This document shows, in pieces, positions 27,590-37,193 of a DNA stretch of 64,000 nt (position 1 is its first letter; every line of letters starts with the position of its first letter). Under the pieces are notes generated by a model. The model was not told the DNA's origin and did no database searches. It saw only the letters and a program-made list of their open reading frames with translations. The DNA lies in assembly GCA_963210315.1 (NCBI GenBank), contig OY723295.1, positions 2,024,501 to 2,088,500 on the forward strand. The letters run 5' to 3'. Both the position numbers and the translations under genes were made by a program. Source of the DNA: Rhynchopus euleeides. Its lineage: Eukaryota > Euglenozoa > Diplonemea > Diplonemida > Diplonemidae.

Positions 27590-28610
27590 ATTCAGATCTT
27601 GGCAAAACCATGAGCTGCCTGCATTCAGATCTTGGCAAAACCATGAGCTGCCTGCATTCAGATCTTGGCAAAATCATGAGCTGCCTGCATTCAGATCTTG
27701 GCAAAATCATGAGCTGCCTGCATTCAGATCTTGGCAAAACCATGAGCTGCCTGCATTCAGATCTTGGCAAAATCATGAGCTGCCTGCATTCAGATCTTGG
27801 CAAAACCATGAGCTGCCTGCATTCAGATCTTGGCAAAATCATGAGCTGCCTGCATTCAGATCTTGGCAAAATCATGAGCTGCCTGCATTCAGATCTTGGC
27901 AAAGTCATGAGCTGCGTGCATTCAGATCTTGGCAAAACCATGAGCTGCCTGCATTCAGATCTTGGCAAAATCATGAGCTGCCTGCATGCAGATCTTGGCA
28001 AAACCATGAGCTGCCTGTATTCAGATCTTGGCAAAACCATGAGCTGCCTGCATTCAGATCTTGGCAAAATCATGAGCTGCCTGCATTGAGATCTTGGCAA
28101 AATCATGAGCTGCCTGCATTCAGATCTTGGCAAAACCATGAGCTGCCTGTATTCAGATCTTGGCAAAACCATGAGCTGCCTGCATTCAGATCTTGGCAAA
28201 ACCATGAGCTGCCTGCATTCAGATCTTGGCAAAATCATGAGCTGCGTGCATTCAGATCTTGGCAAAACCATGAGCTGCCTGCATTCAGATCTTGGCAAAA
28301 TCATGAGCTGCCTGTATTCAGATCTTGGCAAAACCATGAGCTGCCTGCATTCAGATCTTGGCAAAACCATGAGCTGCGTGCATTCAGATCTTGGCAAAAT
28401 CATGAGCTGCCTGCATTCAGATCTTGGCAAAACCATGAGCTGCCTGCATTAAGATCTTGGCAAAATCATGAGCTGCGTGCATTCAGATCTTGGCAAAACC
28501 ATGAGCTGCCTGCATTCAGATCTTGGCAGAACCATGAGCTGCCTGTATTCAGATCTTGGCAAAACCATGAGCTGCCTGCATTCAGATCTTGGCAAAATCA
28601 TGAGCTGCCT
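27590..28610 (+). repeat. Duplicated block, first copy (offset 2607 bp)
   Basis: Contains the rare CATGCAGATC unit at 27985, a CATTGAG unit at 28084 and the unusual CATTAAG unit at 28447. All three recur exactly 2607 bp (79 units) downstream. Upstream of about 27590 the downstream copy carries four extra units, so the exact left edge is approximate. Confidence 0.88.
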
Positions 28611-30196
28611 GCATTCAGATCTTGGCAAAATCATGAGCTGCCTGCATTTAGATCTTGGCAAAACCATGAGCTGCCTGCATTCAGATCTTGGCAAAACCAT
28701 GAGCTGCCTGCATTCAGATCTTGGCAAAAACATGAGCTGCCTGCATTCAGATCTTGGCAAAATCATGAGCTGCCTGCATTCAGATCTTGGGAAAGTCATG
28801 AGCTGCGTGCATTCAGATCTTGGCAAAACCATGAGCTGCCTGCATTCAGATCTTGGCAAAACCATGAGCTGCCTGTATTCAGATCTTGGCAAAACCATGA
28901 GCTGCCTGCATTGAGATCTTGGCAAAATCATGAGCTGCCTGCATTCAGATCTTGGCAAAATCATGAGCTGCCTGCATTCAGATCTTGGCAAAACCATGAG
29001 CTGCCTGCATTCAGATCTTGGCAAAACCATGAGCTGCCTGCATTCAGATCTTGGCAAAATCATGAGCTGCCTGCATTCAGATCTTGGCAAAATCATGAGC
29101 TGCCTGCATTCAGATCTTGGCAAAACCATGAGCTGCCTGCATTCAGATCTTGGCAAAACCATGAGCTGCCTGCATTCAGATCTTGGCAAAATCATGAGCT
29201 GCCTGCATTCAGATCTTGGCAAAACCATGAGGTGCCTGCATTCAGATCTTGGCAAAACCATGAGCTGCCTGCATTCAGATCTTGGCAAAATCATGAGCTG
29301 CCTGCATTCAGATCTTGGCAAAATCATGAGCTGCCTGCATTCAGATCTTGGCAAAACCATGAGCTGCCTGCATTCAGATCTTGGCAAAATCATGAGCTGC
29401 CTGCATTCAGATCTTGGCAAAACCATGAGCTGCCTGCATTCAGATCTTGGCAAAATCATGAGCTGCCTGCATTCAGATCTTGGCAAAATCATGAGCTGCC
29501 TGCATTCAGATCTTGGCAAGGTCATGCGCTGCGTGCATTCAGATCTTGGCAAAACCATGAGCTGCCTGCATTCAGATCTTGGCAAAACCATGAGCTGCCT
29601 GCATTCAGATCTTGGCAAAATCATGAGCTGCCTGCATTCAGATCTTGGCAAAATCATGAGCTGCCTGCATTTAGATCTTGGCAAAACCATGAGCTGCCTG
29701 CATTCAGATCTTGGCAAAACCATGAGCTGCCTGCATTCAGATCTTGGCAAAAACATGAGCTGCCTGCATTCAGATCTTGGCAAAATCATGAGCTGCCTGC
29801 ATTCAGATCTTGGGAAAGTCATGAGCTGCCTGCATTCAGATCTTGGCAAAACCATGAGCTGCCTGTATTCAGATCTTGGCAAAACCATGAGCTGCCTGCA
29901 TTGAGATCTTGGCAAAATCATGAGCTGCCTGCATTCAGATCTTGGCAAAATCATGAGCTGCCTGCATTCAGATCTTGGCAAAACCATGAGCTGCCTGCAT
30001 TCAGATCTTGGCAAAACCATGAGCTGCCTGCATTCAGATCTTGGCAAAATCATGAGCTGCCTGCATTCAGATCTTGGCAAAATCATGAGCTGCCTGCATT
30101 CAGATCTTGGCAAAACCATGAGCTGCCTGCATTCAGATCTTGGCAAAACCATGAGCTGCCTGCATTCAGATCTTGGCAAAATCATGAGCTGCCTGC

Positions 30197-31217
30197 ATTC
30201 AGATCTTGGCAAAACCATGAGCTGCCTGCATTCAGATCTTGGCAAAACCATGAGCTGCCTGCATTCAGATCTTGGCAAAATCATGAGCTGCCTGCATTCA
30301 GATCTTGGCAAAATCATGAGCTGCCTGCATTCAGATCTTGGCAAAACCATGAGCTGCCTGCATTCAGATCTTGGCAAAATCATGAGCTGCCTGCATTCAG
30401 ATCTTGGCAAAACCATGAGCTGCCTGCATTCAGATCTTGGCAAAATCATGAGCTGCCTGCATTCAGATCTTGGCAAAATCATGAGCTGCCTGCATTCAGA
30501 TCTTGGCAAAGTCATGAGCTGCGTGCATTCAGATCTTGGCAAAACCATGAGCTGCCTGCATTCAGATCTTGGCAAAATCATGAGCTGCCTGCATGCAGAT
30601 CTTGGCAAAACCATGAGCTGCCTGTATTCAGATCTTGGCAAAACCATGAGCTGCCTGCATTCAGATCTTGGCAAAATCATGAGCTGCCTGCATTGAGATC
30701 TTGGCAAAATCATGAGCTGCCTGCATTCAGATCTTGGCAAAACCATGAGCTGCCTGTATTCAGATCTTGGCAAAACCATGAGCTGCCTGCATTCAGATCT
30801 TGGCAAAACCATGAGCTGCCTGCATTCAGATCTTGGCAAAATCATGAGCTGCGTGCATTCAGATCTTGGCAAAACCATGAGCTGCCTGCATTCAGATCTT
30901 GGCAAAATCATGAGCTGCCTGTATTCAGATCTTGGCAAAACCATGAGCTGCCTGCATTCAGATCTTGGCAAAACCATGAGCTGCGTGCATTCAGATCTTG
31001 GCAAAATCATGAGCTGCCTGCATTCAGATCTTGGCAAAACCATGAGCTGCCTGCATTAAGATCTTGGCAAAATCATGAGCTGCGTGCATTCAGATCTTGG
31101 CAAAACCATGAGCTGCCTGCATTCAGATCTTGGCAGAACCATGAGCTGCCTGTATTCAGATCTTGGCAAAACCATGAGCTGCCTGCATTCAGATCTTGGC
31201 AAAATCATGAGCTGCCT
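30197..31217 (+). repeat. Duplicated block, second copy (offset 2607 bp)
   Basis: Carries CATGCAGATC at 30592, CATTGAG at 30691 and CATTAAG at 31054, each 2607 bp after its partner. The match ends a few units past the GGCAGAACC unit near 31135, shortly before the retroposon. The two CATTAAG units also stop the minus-strand frame. Confidence 0.88.
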
Positions 31218-31603
31218 GCATTCAGATCTTGGCAAAGTCATGAGCTGCGTGCATTCAGATCTTGGCAAAACCATGAGCTGCCTGCATTCAGATCTTGGCA
31301 AAACCATGAGCTGCCTGCATTCAGATCTTGACAAAATCATGAGCTGCCTGCATTCAGATCTTGGCAAAATCATGAGCTGCCTGCATTCAGATCTTGGCAA
31401 AACCATGAGCTGCCTGCATTGAGATCTTGGCAAAACCATGAGCTGCCTGCATTCAGATCTTGGCAAAACCATGAGCTGCCTGCATTCAGATCTTGGCAAA
31501 ACCATGAGCTGCCTGCATTCAGATCTTGACAAAATCATGAGCTGCCTGCATTCAGATCTTGGCAAAATCATGAGCTGCGTGCATTCAGATCTTGGCAAAA
31601 TCA

Positions 31604-31613
31604 TGAGCTGCCT
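31604..31613. repeat. Target-site duplication, left copy
   Basis: TGAGCTGCCT, the last array bases before the poly(T). The final T may belong to the T-run, so the duplication is 9 or 10 bp. The same ten bases begin the right block at 32728. Confidence 0.85.
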
Positions 31614-31638
31614 TTTTTTTTTTTTTTTTTTTTTTTTT
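31613..31638 (-). other. Poly(A) tail of the retroposed insertion
   Basis: 26 consecutive T on the plus strand, so A26 at the 3' end on the minus strand. The first T may be the last base of the target-site duplication. An uninterrupted tail this long argues for a fairly recent insertion, though homopolymer length is error-prone in assemblies. Confidence 0.9.
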
Positions 31639-32205
31639 GAGTTCTTCCGGACCGAGAATCTTTGCAGCTGTTGTTTGTCTGGGCTAGTTGGTACAGAATA
31701 CAAGGTACAAGAGACAAGCAAGACAAGAAACGAAAAGAAGAAAGCGAAAGAAACACACATGAAAAGATCACACACATCAAACGACACGCCAAAAATGGCT
31801 CAGCCTCTGGACATCCACTTAGCCAGCGAGGACCACACTGGTGACAGATTGCTCGTACATAACTCCAAAAACGGGGGGCTTGGTTGCTTCAATAGCATAT
31901 GGTTGATAGCCGCCAACCGCTTTTGTGTTATGTGCAAGGAACCTGAAGTGGAAGTTGCACATTACACATTGCAATGAATGCTGAAACACAGAGTGTCACA
32001 GGAAACGATCGAGTAAAGAAAAACTCAAAGAAAAAGCCCAAAAGGGAAACACAAGCTAGCTGGGACAACGCTAGGGTTCAGAAAACTGCTCTTTGTAGTG
32101 ATGGAGGGGCTTGTTGGTTTGTTTGTAGCCGCAACGCATCGACACAAAGAGAGGTCTCTGTTGTGCACCGAAAAAGTAGAGAAAGGGCCAATGGTGAAAG
32201 CAAAA

Positions 32206-32232
32206 GGCGGTGCTGTCTATGACTCCACCGCC
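32206..32232. other. Perfect 7-bp inverted repeat (hairpin) inside the insertion
   Basis: GGCGGTG at 32206-32212 pairs with CACCGCC at 32226-32232 across a 13-base loop. It could fold in RNA from either strand. There is no T-run on either side that would make it a terminator, so no function is assigned. Confidence 0.6.
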
Positions 32233-32430
32233 TGCAACACTAGTCAACCCCTTGTGCGAAGGGGGAGGGGCCAGGCACAGGTCAGCAGCGACCACCCAGA
32301 GGGGCTACCCGTTGAGGGCTTAGAGCCGCAACGTGGGGGCAGGATCAGCTCCAGCAGGATCTTCTCAGGCATCGCGCAGCTCCAGCACGCCCGATCGCGG
32401 CACTAGGGAAAGCATTGGCGAGGCTTTCAC

Positions 32431-32446
32431 GCCCCAAAAGGGGGGC
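32431..32446. other. Short GC inverted repeat inside the insertion
   Basis: GCCCC at 32431-32435 can pair with GGGGC at 32442-32446 around a six-base AAAAGG loop. Such a short stem may be chance in this C/G-run-rich part. Confidence 0.4.
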
Positions 32447-32727
32447 AACCCTGCATCCTGATCTTCCTACAGGCTGGCCTGCAGACGTCCATGTGCTCAA
32501 GCCACTCATGCAATTAGAGCAACTCAGAGGGAACAGCCCAGGGCCTTATGCTCGCGCACACTGCCCTGACCCATGCACAGGTCCGATTTCTCCCGAGACT
32601 CACTCAAGAGGCCCCCCAAGGTCAATTCCAAGGATCTTAATACCAGAGCTTGCTTTGGTTTCCCCTCCAAGGAGGGTAATCACAGGGGGCGCCACGTGAA
32701 GGCAGCAAGTTGGATTTTATCCCCCCC

Positions 32728-32737
32728 TGAGCTGCCT
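32728..32737. repeat. Target-site duplication, right copy
   Basis: TGAGCTGCCT, identical to 31604-31613. The array picks up here at unit offset 22 although the left flank had already reached offset 31-32. The excess is the duplicated target rather than a chance array junction. Confidence 0.85.
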
Positions 32738-33717
32738 GCATTCAGATCTTGGCAAAGTCATGCGCTGCGTGCATTCAGATCTTGGCAAAACCATGAGCTG
32801 CCTGCATTCAGATCTTGGCAAAACCATGAGCTGCCTGCATTCAGATCTTGGCAAAATCATGAGCTGCCTGCATTCAGATCTTGGCAAAATCATGAGCTGC
32901 CTGCATTTAGATCTTGGCAAAACCATGAGCTGCCTGCATTCAGATCTTGGCAAAACCATGAGCTGCCTGCATTCAGATCTTGGCAAAAACATGAGCTGCC
33001 TGCATTCAGATCTTGGCAAAATCATGAGCTGCCTGCATTCAGATCTTGGGAAAGTCATGAGCTGCGTGCATTCAGATCTTGGCAAAACCATGAGCTGCCT
33101 GTATTCAGATCTTGGCAAAACCATGAGCTGCCTGTATTCAGATCTTGGCAAAACCATGAGCTGCCTGTATTCAGATCTTGGCAAAACCATGAGCTGCCTG
33201 CATTGAGATCTTGGCAAAATCATGAGCTGCCTGCATTCAGATCTTGGCAAAATCATGAGCTGCCTGCATTCAGATCTTGGCAAAACCATGAGCTGCCTGC
33301 ATTCAGATCTTGGCAAAACCATGAGCTGCCTGCATTCAGATCTTGGCAAAATCATGAGCTGCCTGCATTCAGATCTTGGCAAAACCATGAGCTGCCTGCA
33401 TTCAGATCTTGGCAAAACCATGAGCTGCCTGTATTCAGATCTTGGCAAAACCATGAGCTGCCTGCATTCAGATCTTGGCAAAATCATGAGCTGCCTGCAT
33501 TCAGATCTTGGCAAAATCATGAGCTGCCTGCATTCAGATCTTGGCAAAGTCATGAGCTGCGTGCATTCAGATCTTGGCAAAACCATGAGCTGCCTGCATT
33601 CAGATCTTGGCAAAATCATGAGCTGCCTGCATTCAGATCTTGGCAAAACCATGAGCTGCCTGCATTCAGATCTTGGCAAAATCATGAGCTGCGTGCATTC
33701 AGATCTTGGCAAAATCA

Positions 33718-33727
33718 TGAGCTGCCT
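33718..33727. other. Empty-site paralogue of the insertion point
   Basis: TGAGCTGCCT here lies between a CTGCGTG/AAAATC unit and a unit ending AAAGTC, followed by the rare ATGCGCTGCGTG junction. The insertion's flanks, 31582-31613 and 32728 onward, have the same unit types on each side, including ATGCGCTGCGTG at 32760. Similar uninterrupted junctions without the CGC change are at 26984-26993, 49459-49468 and 53683-53692. Confidence 0.8.
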
Positions 33728-35015
33728 GCATTCAGATCTTGGCAAAGTCATGCGCTGCGTGCATTCAGATCTTGGCAAAACCATGAGCTGCCTGCATTCA
33801 GATCTTGGCAAAACCATGAGCTGCCTGCATTCAGATCTTGGCAAAATCATGAGCTGCCTGCATTCAGATCTTGGCAAAATCATGAGCTGCCTGCATTTAG
33901 ATCTTGGCAAAACCATGAGCTGCCTGCATTCAGATCTTGGCAAAACCATGAGCTGCCTGCATTCAGATCTTGGCAAAGTCATGAGCTGCGTGCATTCAGA
34001 TCTTGGCAAAACCATGAGCTGCCTGCATTCAGATCTTGGCAAAATCATGAGCTGCCTGCATTCAGATCTTGGCAAAGTCATGAGCTGCGTGCCTTCAGAT
34101 CTTGGCAAAACCATGAGCTGCCTGCATTCAGATCTTGGCAAAATCATGAGCTGCCTGCATTCAGATCTTGGCAAAATCATGAGCTGCCTGCATTCAGATC
34201 TTGGCAAAACCATGAGCTGCCTGCATTCAGATCTTGGCAAAACCATGAGCTGCCTGTATTCAGATCTTGGCAAAACCATGAGCTGCCTGCATTCAGATCT
34301 TGGCAAAATCATGAGCTGCCTGCATTCAGATCTTGGCAAAACCATGAGCTGCCTGCATTCAGATCTTGGCAAAACCATGAGCTGCCTGTATTCAGATCTT
34401 GGCAAAACCATGAGCTGCCTGCATTCAGATCTTGGCAAAATCATGAGCTGCCTGCATTCAGATCTTGGCAAAACCATGAGCTGCCTGTATTCAGATCTTG
34501 GCAAAACCATGAGCTGCCTGCATTCAGATCTTGGCAAAATCATGAGCTGCCTGCATTCAGATCTTGGCAAAACCATGAGCTGCCTGCATTCAGATCTTGG
34601 CAAAATCATGAGCTGCCTGCATTCAGATCTTGGCAAAACCATGAGCTGCCTGTATTCAGATCTTGGCAAAACCATGAGCTGCCTGCATTCAGATCTTGGC
34701 AAAATCATGAGCTGCCTGCATTCAGATCTTGGCAAAATCATGAGCTGCCTGCATTCAGATCTTGGCAAAGTCATGAGCTGCGTGCATTCAGATCTTGGCA
34801 AAACCATGAGCTGCCTGCATTCAGATCTTGGCAAAATCATGAGCTGCCTGCATTCAGATCTTGGCAAAGTCATGAGCTGCGTGCATTCAGATCTTGGCAA
34901 AACCATGAGCTGCCTGCATTCAGATCTTGGCAAAATCATGAGCTGCCTGCATTCAGATCTTGGCAAAACCATGAGCTGCCTGTATTCAGATCTTGGCAAA
35001 ACCATGAGCTGCCTG

Positions 35016-37193
35016 CATTGAGATCTTGGCAAAATCATGAGCTGCCTGCATTCAGATCTTGGCAAAACCATGAGCTGCCTGTATTCAGATCTTGGCAAAA
35101 CCATGAGCTGCCTGCATTCAGATCTTGGCAAAATCATGAGCTGCCTGCATTCAGATCTTGGCAAAATCATGAGCTGCGTGCATTCACATCTTGGCAAAAC
35201 CATGAGCTGCCTGCATTCAGATCTTGGCAAAACCATGAGCTCCCTGCATTCAGATCTTGGCAAAATCATGAGCTGCGTGCATTCAGATCTTGGCAAAACC
35301 ATGAGCTGCCTGCATTCAGATCTTGGCAAAACCATGAGCTGCCTGCATTCAGACCTTGGCAAAATCATGAGCTGCCTGCATTCAGATCTTGGCAGAATCA
35401 TGAGCTGCCTGCACTCAGATCTTGGCAAAATCATGAGCTGCCTGCATTCAGATCTTGGCAAAATCATGAGCTGCCTGCATTCAGATCTTCGCAAAACCAT
35501 GAGCTGCCTGCATTCAGATCTTGGCAAAATCATGAGCTGCGTGCATTCAGATCTTGGCAAAACCATGAGCTGCCTGCATTCAGATCTTGTCAAAATCATG
35601 AGCTGCCTGCATTCAGATCTTGGCAAAATCATGACCTGCGTGCATTCAGATCTTGGCAAAACCATGAGCTGCCTGCATTCAGATCTTGGCAAAATCATGA
35701 GCTGCCTGCATTCAGATCTTGGCAAAACCATGAGCTGCCTGCATTCAGATCTTGGCAAAATCATGAGCTGCCTGCATTCAGATCTTGGCAAAATCATGAG
35801 CTGCCTGCATTCAGATCTTGGCAAAACCATGAGCTGCCTGCATTCAGATCTTGGCAAAATCATGAGCTGCGTGCATTCAGATCTTAGCAAAACCATGAGC
35901 TGCCTGCATTCAGATCTTGGCAAAATCATGAGCTGCCTGCATTCAGATCTTGGCAAAACCATGAGCTGCCTGCATTCAGATCTTGGCAAAATCATGAGCT
36001 GCCTGCATTCAGATCTTGGCAAAATCATGAGCTGCCTGCATTCAGATCTTGGCAAAGTCATGAGCTGCGTGCATTCAGATCTTGGCAAAACCATGAGCTG
36101 CCTGCATTCAGATCTTGGCAAAATCATGAGCTGCCTGCATTCAGATCTTGGCAAAACCATGAGCTGCCTGCATTCAGATCTTGGCAAAATCATGAGCTGC
36201 CTGCATTCAGATCTTGGCAAAATCATGAGCTGCCTGCATTCAGATCTTGGCAAAACCATGAGCTGCCTGCATTCAGATCTTGGCAAAATCATGAGCTGCG
36301 TGCATTCAGATCTTAGCAAAACCATGAGCTGCCTGCATTCAGATCTTGGCAAAATCATGAGCTGCGTGCATTCAGATCTTGGCAAAACCATGAGCTGCCT
36401 GCATTCAGATCTTGGCAAAACCATGAGCTGCCTGCATTCAGATCTTGGCAAAATCATGAGCTGCCTGCATTCAGATCTTGGCAAAATCATGAGCTGCCTG
36501 CATTCAGATCTTGGCAAAACCATGAGCTGCCTGCATTCAGATCTTGGCAAAATCATGAGCTGCCTGCATTCAGATCTTGGCAAAACCATGAGCTGCCTGC
36601 ATTCAGATCTTGGCAAAATCATGAGCTGCCTGCATTCAGATCTTGGCAAAACCATGAGCTGCCTGCATTCAGATCTTGGCAAAACCATGAGCTGCCTGCA
36701 TTCAGATCTTGGCAAAACCATGAGCTGCCTGCATTCAGATCTTGGCAAAATCATGAGCTGCCTGCATTCAGATCTTGGCAAAACCATGAGCTGCCTGCAT
36801 TCAGATCTTGGCAAAACCATGAGCTGCCTGTATTCAGATCTTGGCAAAACCATGAGCTGCCTGCATTCAGATCTTGGCAAAATCATGAGCTGCCTGCATT
36901 CAGATCTTGGCAAAATCATGAGCTGCCTGCATTCAGATCTTGGCAAAGTCATGAGCTGCGTGCATTCAGATCTTGGCAAAACCATGAGCTGCCTGCATTC
37001 AGATCTTGGCAAAATCATGAGCTGCCTGCATTCAGATCTTGGCAAAACCATGAGCTGCCTGCATTCAGATCTTGGCAAAATCATGAGCTGCCTGCATTCA
37101 GATCTTGGCAAAACCATGAGCTGCCTGCATTCAGATCTTGGCAAAACCATGAGCTGCCTGTATTCAGATCTTGGCAAAACCATGAGCTGCCTG
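35016..37193 (+). repeat. CATTGAG-headed higher-order repeat, copy A (66 units)
   Basis: Starts at a CATTGAG unit; exactly 165 bp later comes the rare CATTCACATC unit (35181). The same head and spacing occur at 37194/37359, 57159/57324 and 58974/59139. It shares GAGCTCCCTG, TTCGCAAAACC, TTGTCAAAATC and GACCTGCGTG units with the other copies and differs from them in length by whole units. Confidence 0.85.

Larger units (their letters stand above)
1..31613 (+). repeat. 33-bp satellite array, left block
   Basis: About 958 head-to-tail copies of a 33-bp unit, with no spacer between units; the unit at 265-297 matches the consensus. Each unit has an AGATCT palindrome, a TTGGCAAAA stretch, then CATGAGCTG. 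Most variation falls at a few sites: AATC/AACC/AGTC after the A-run, CTGCCTG/CTGCGTG, CAT/TAT, TCA/TTA and TTGGC/TTGAC/TTGTC. Unit starts stay at 1 mod 33 to the right edge, except within 20447-20506, so length changes were whole units. Three of six frames of the unit lack stops, which gives long open frames on both strands. In the plus frame the units read as an 11-residue peptide starting MSCLH, stop-free from 22 to 16567. I read these as by-products: observed changes are mostly nonsynonymous in the plus frame and in the main minus frame, and no start context, intron or unique terminal domain is visible. The array continues left of base 1. Confidence 0.98.
31614..32727 (-). mobile_element. 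Unclassified retroposed insertion, minus strand
   Basis: About 1.1 kb of non-satellite sequence breaks the array. Its left edge is a 26-bp T run (31613-31638), which on the minus strand is a 3' poly(A) tail. The right edge, the 5' end on the minus strand, begins with seven G. The flanks share TGAGCTGCC(T), and removing one copy restores the 33-bp register, as expected for target-primed insertion. Uninterrupted versions of the junction exist, best at 33718-33727. The half next to the poly(A) is purine-rich on plus (about 31713-31790); the other half is more GC-rich with C runs. I see no reverse transcriptase or endonuclease motif, no long open frame, no convincing pol III box A/B pair and no AATAAA within 60 bases of the tail. 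It could be a SINE-like element, a 5'-truncated LINE end or a retrocopied transcript; I do not recognise the family. Confidence 0.85.

Noticed and set aside
1..31613. CRISPR array
   Set aside because: The 33-bp units abut directly with no unique spacers, and the variants are point changes.
31056..31787. Minus-strand open frame running from the insert through the poly(A) tail into the satellite
   Set aside because: The tail adds lysine codons and the satellite adds its open minus frame; the unique part is short, low-complexity and matches nothing I recognise.
31438..31977. Plus-strand open frame crossing the array and poly(T) into the insert
   Set aside because: The frame spans a retroposition junction and reads the poly(T) as phenylalanines; it has no independent start or domain.
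32206..32232. Rho-independent terminator
   Set aside because: There is no T-run after either arm and the context is a eukaryotic retroposon.
32098..32699. Short open frames inside the insert (about 32098-32406 and 32415-32699 plus; 32071-32295 minus)
   Set aside because: All are around 100 codons or fewer, with no recognised domain or start context, and are expected by chance in 1.1 kb of fairly GC-rich DNA.
31614..32727. LTR retrotransposon or DNA transposon
   Set aside because: There are no long terminal direct or inverted repeats at the edges. The poly(A) and the 9-10 bp duplication fit LINE-type retroposition better.
31604..32737. Flanking TGAGCTGCCT dismissed as ordinary satellite sequence
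   Set aside because: This was the null explanation. It fails because the right flank restarts about ten bases earlier in the unit than the left flank ended, and intact junctions exist elsewhere.
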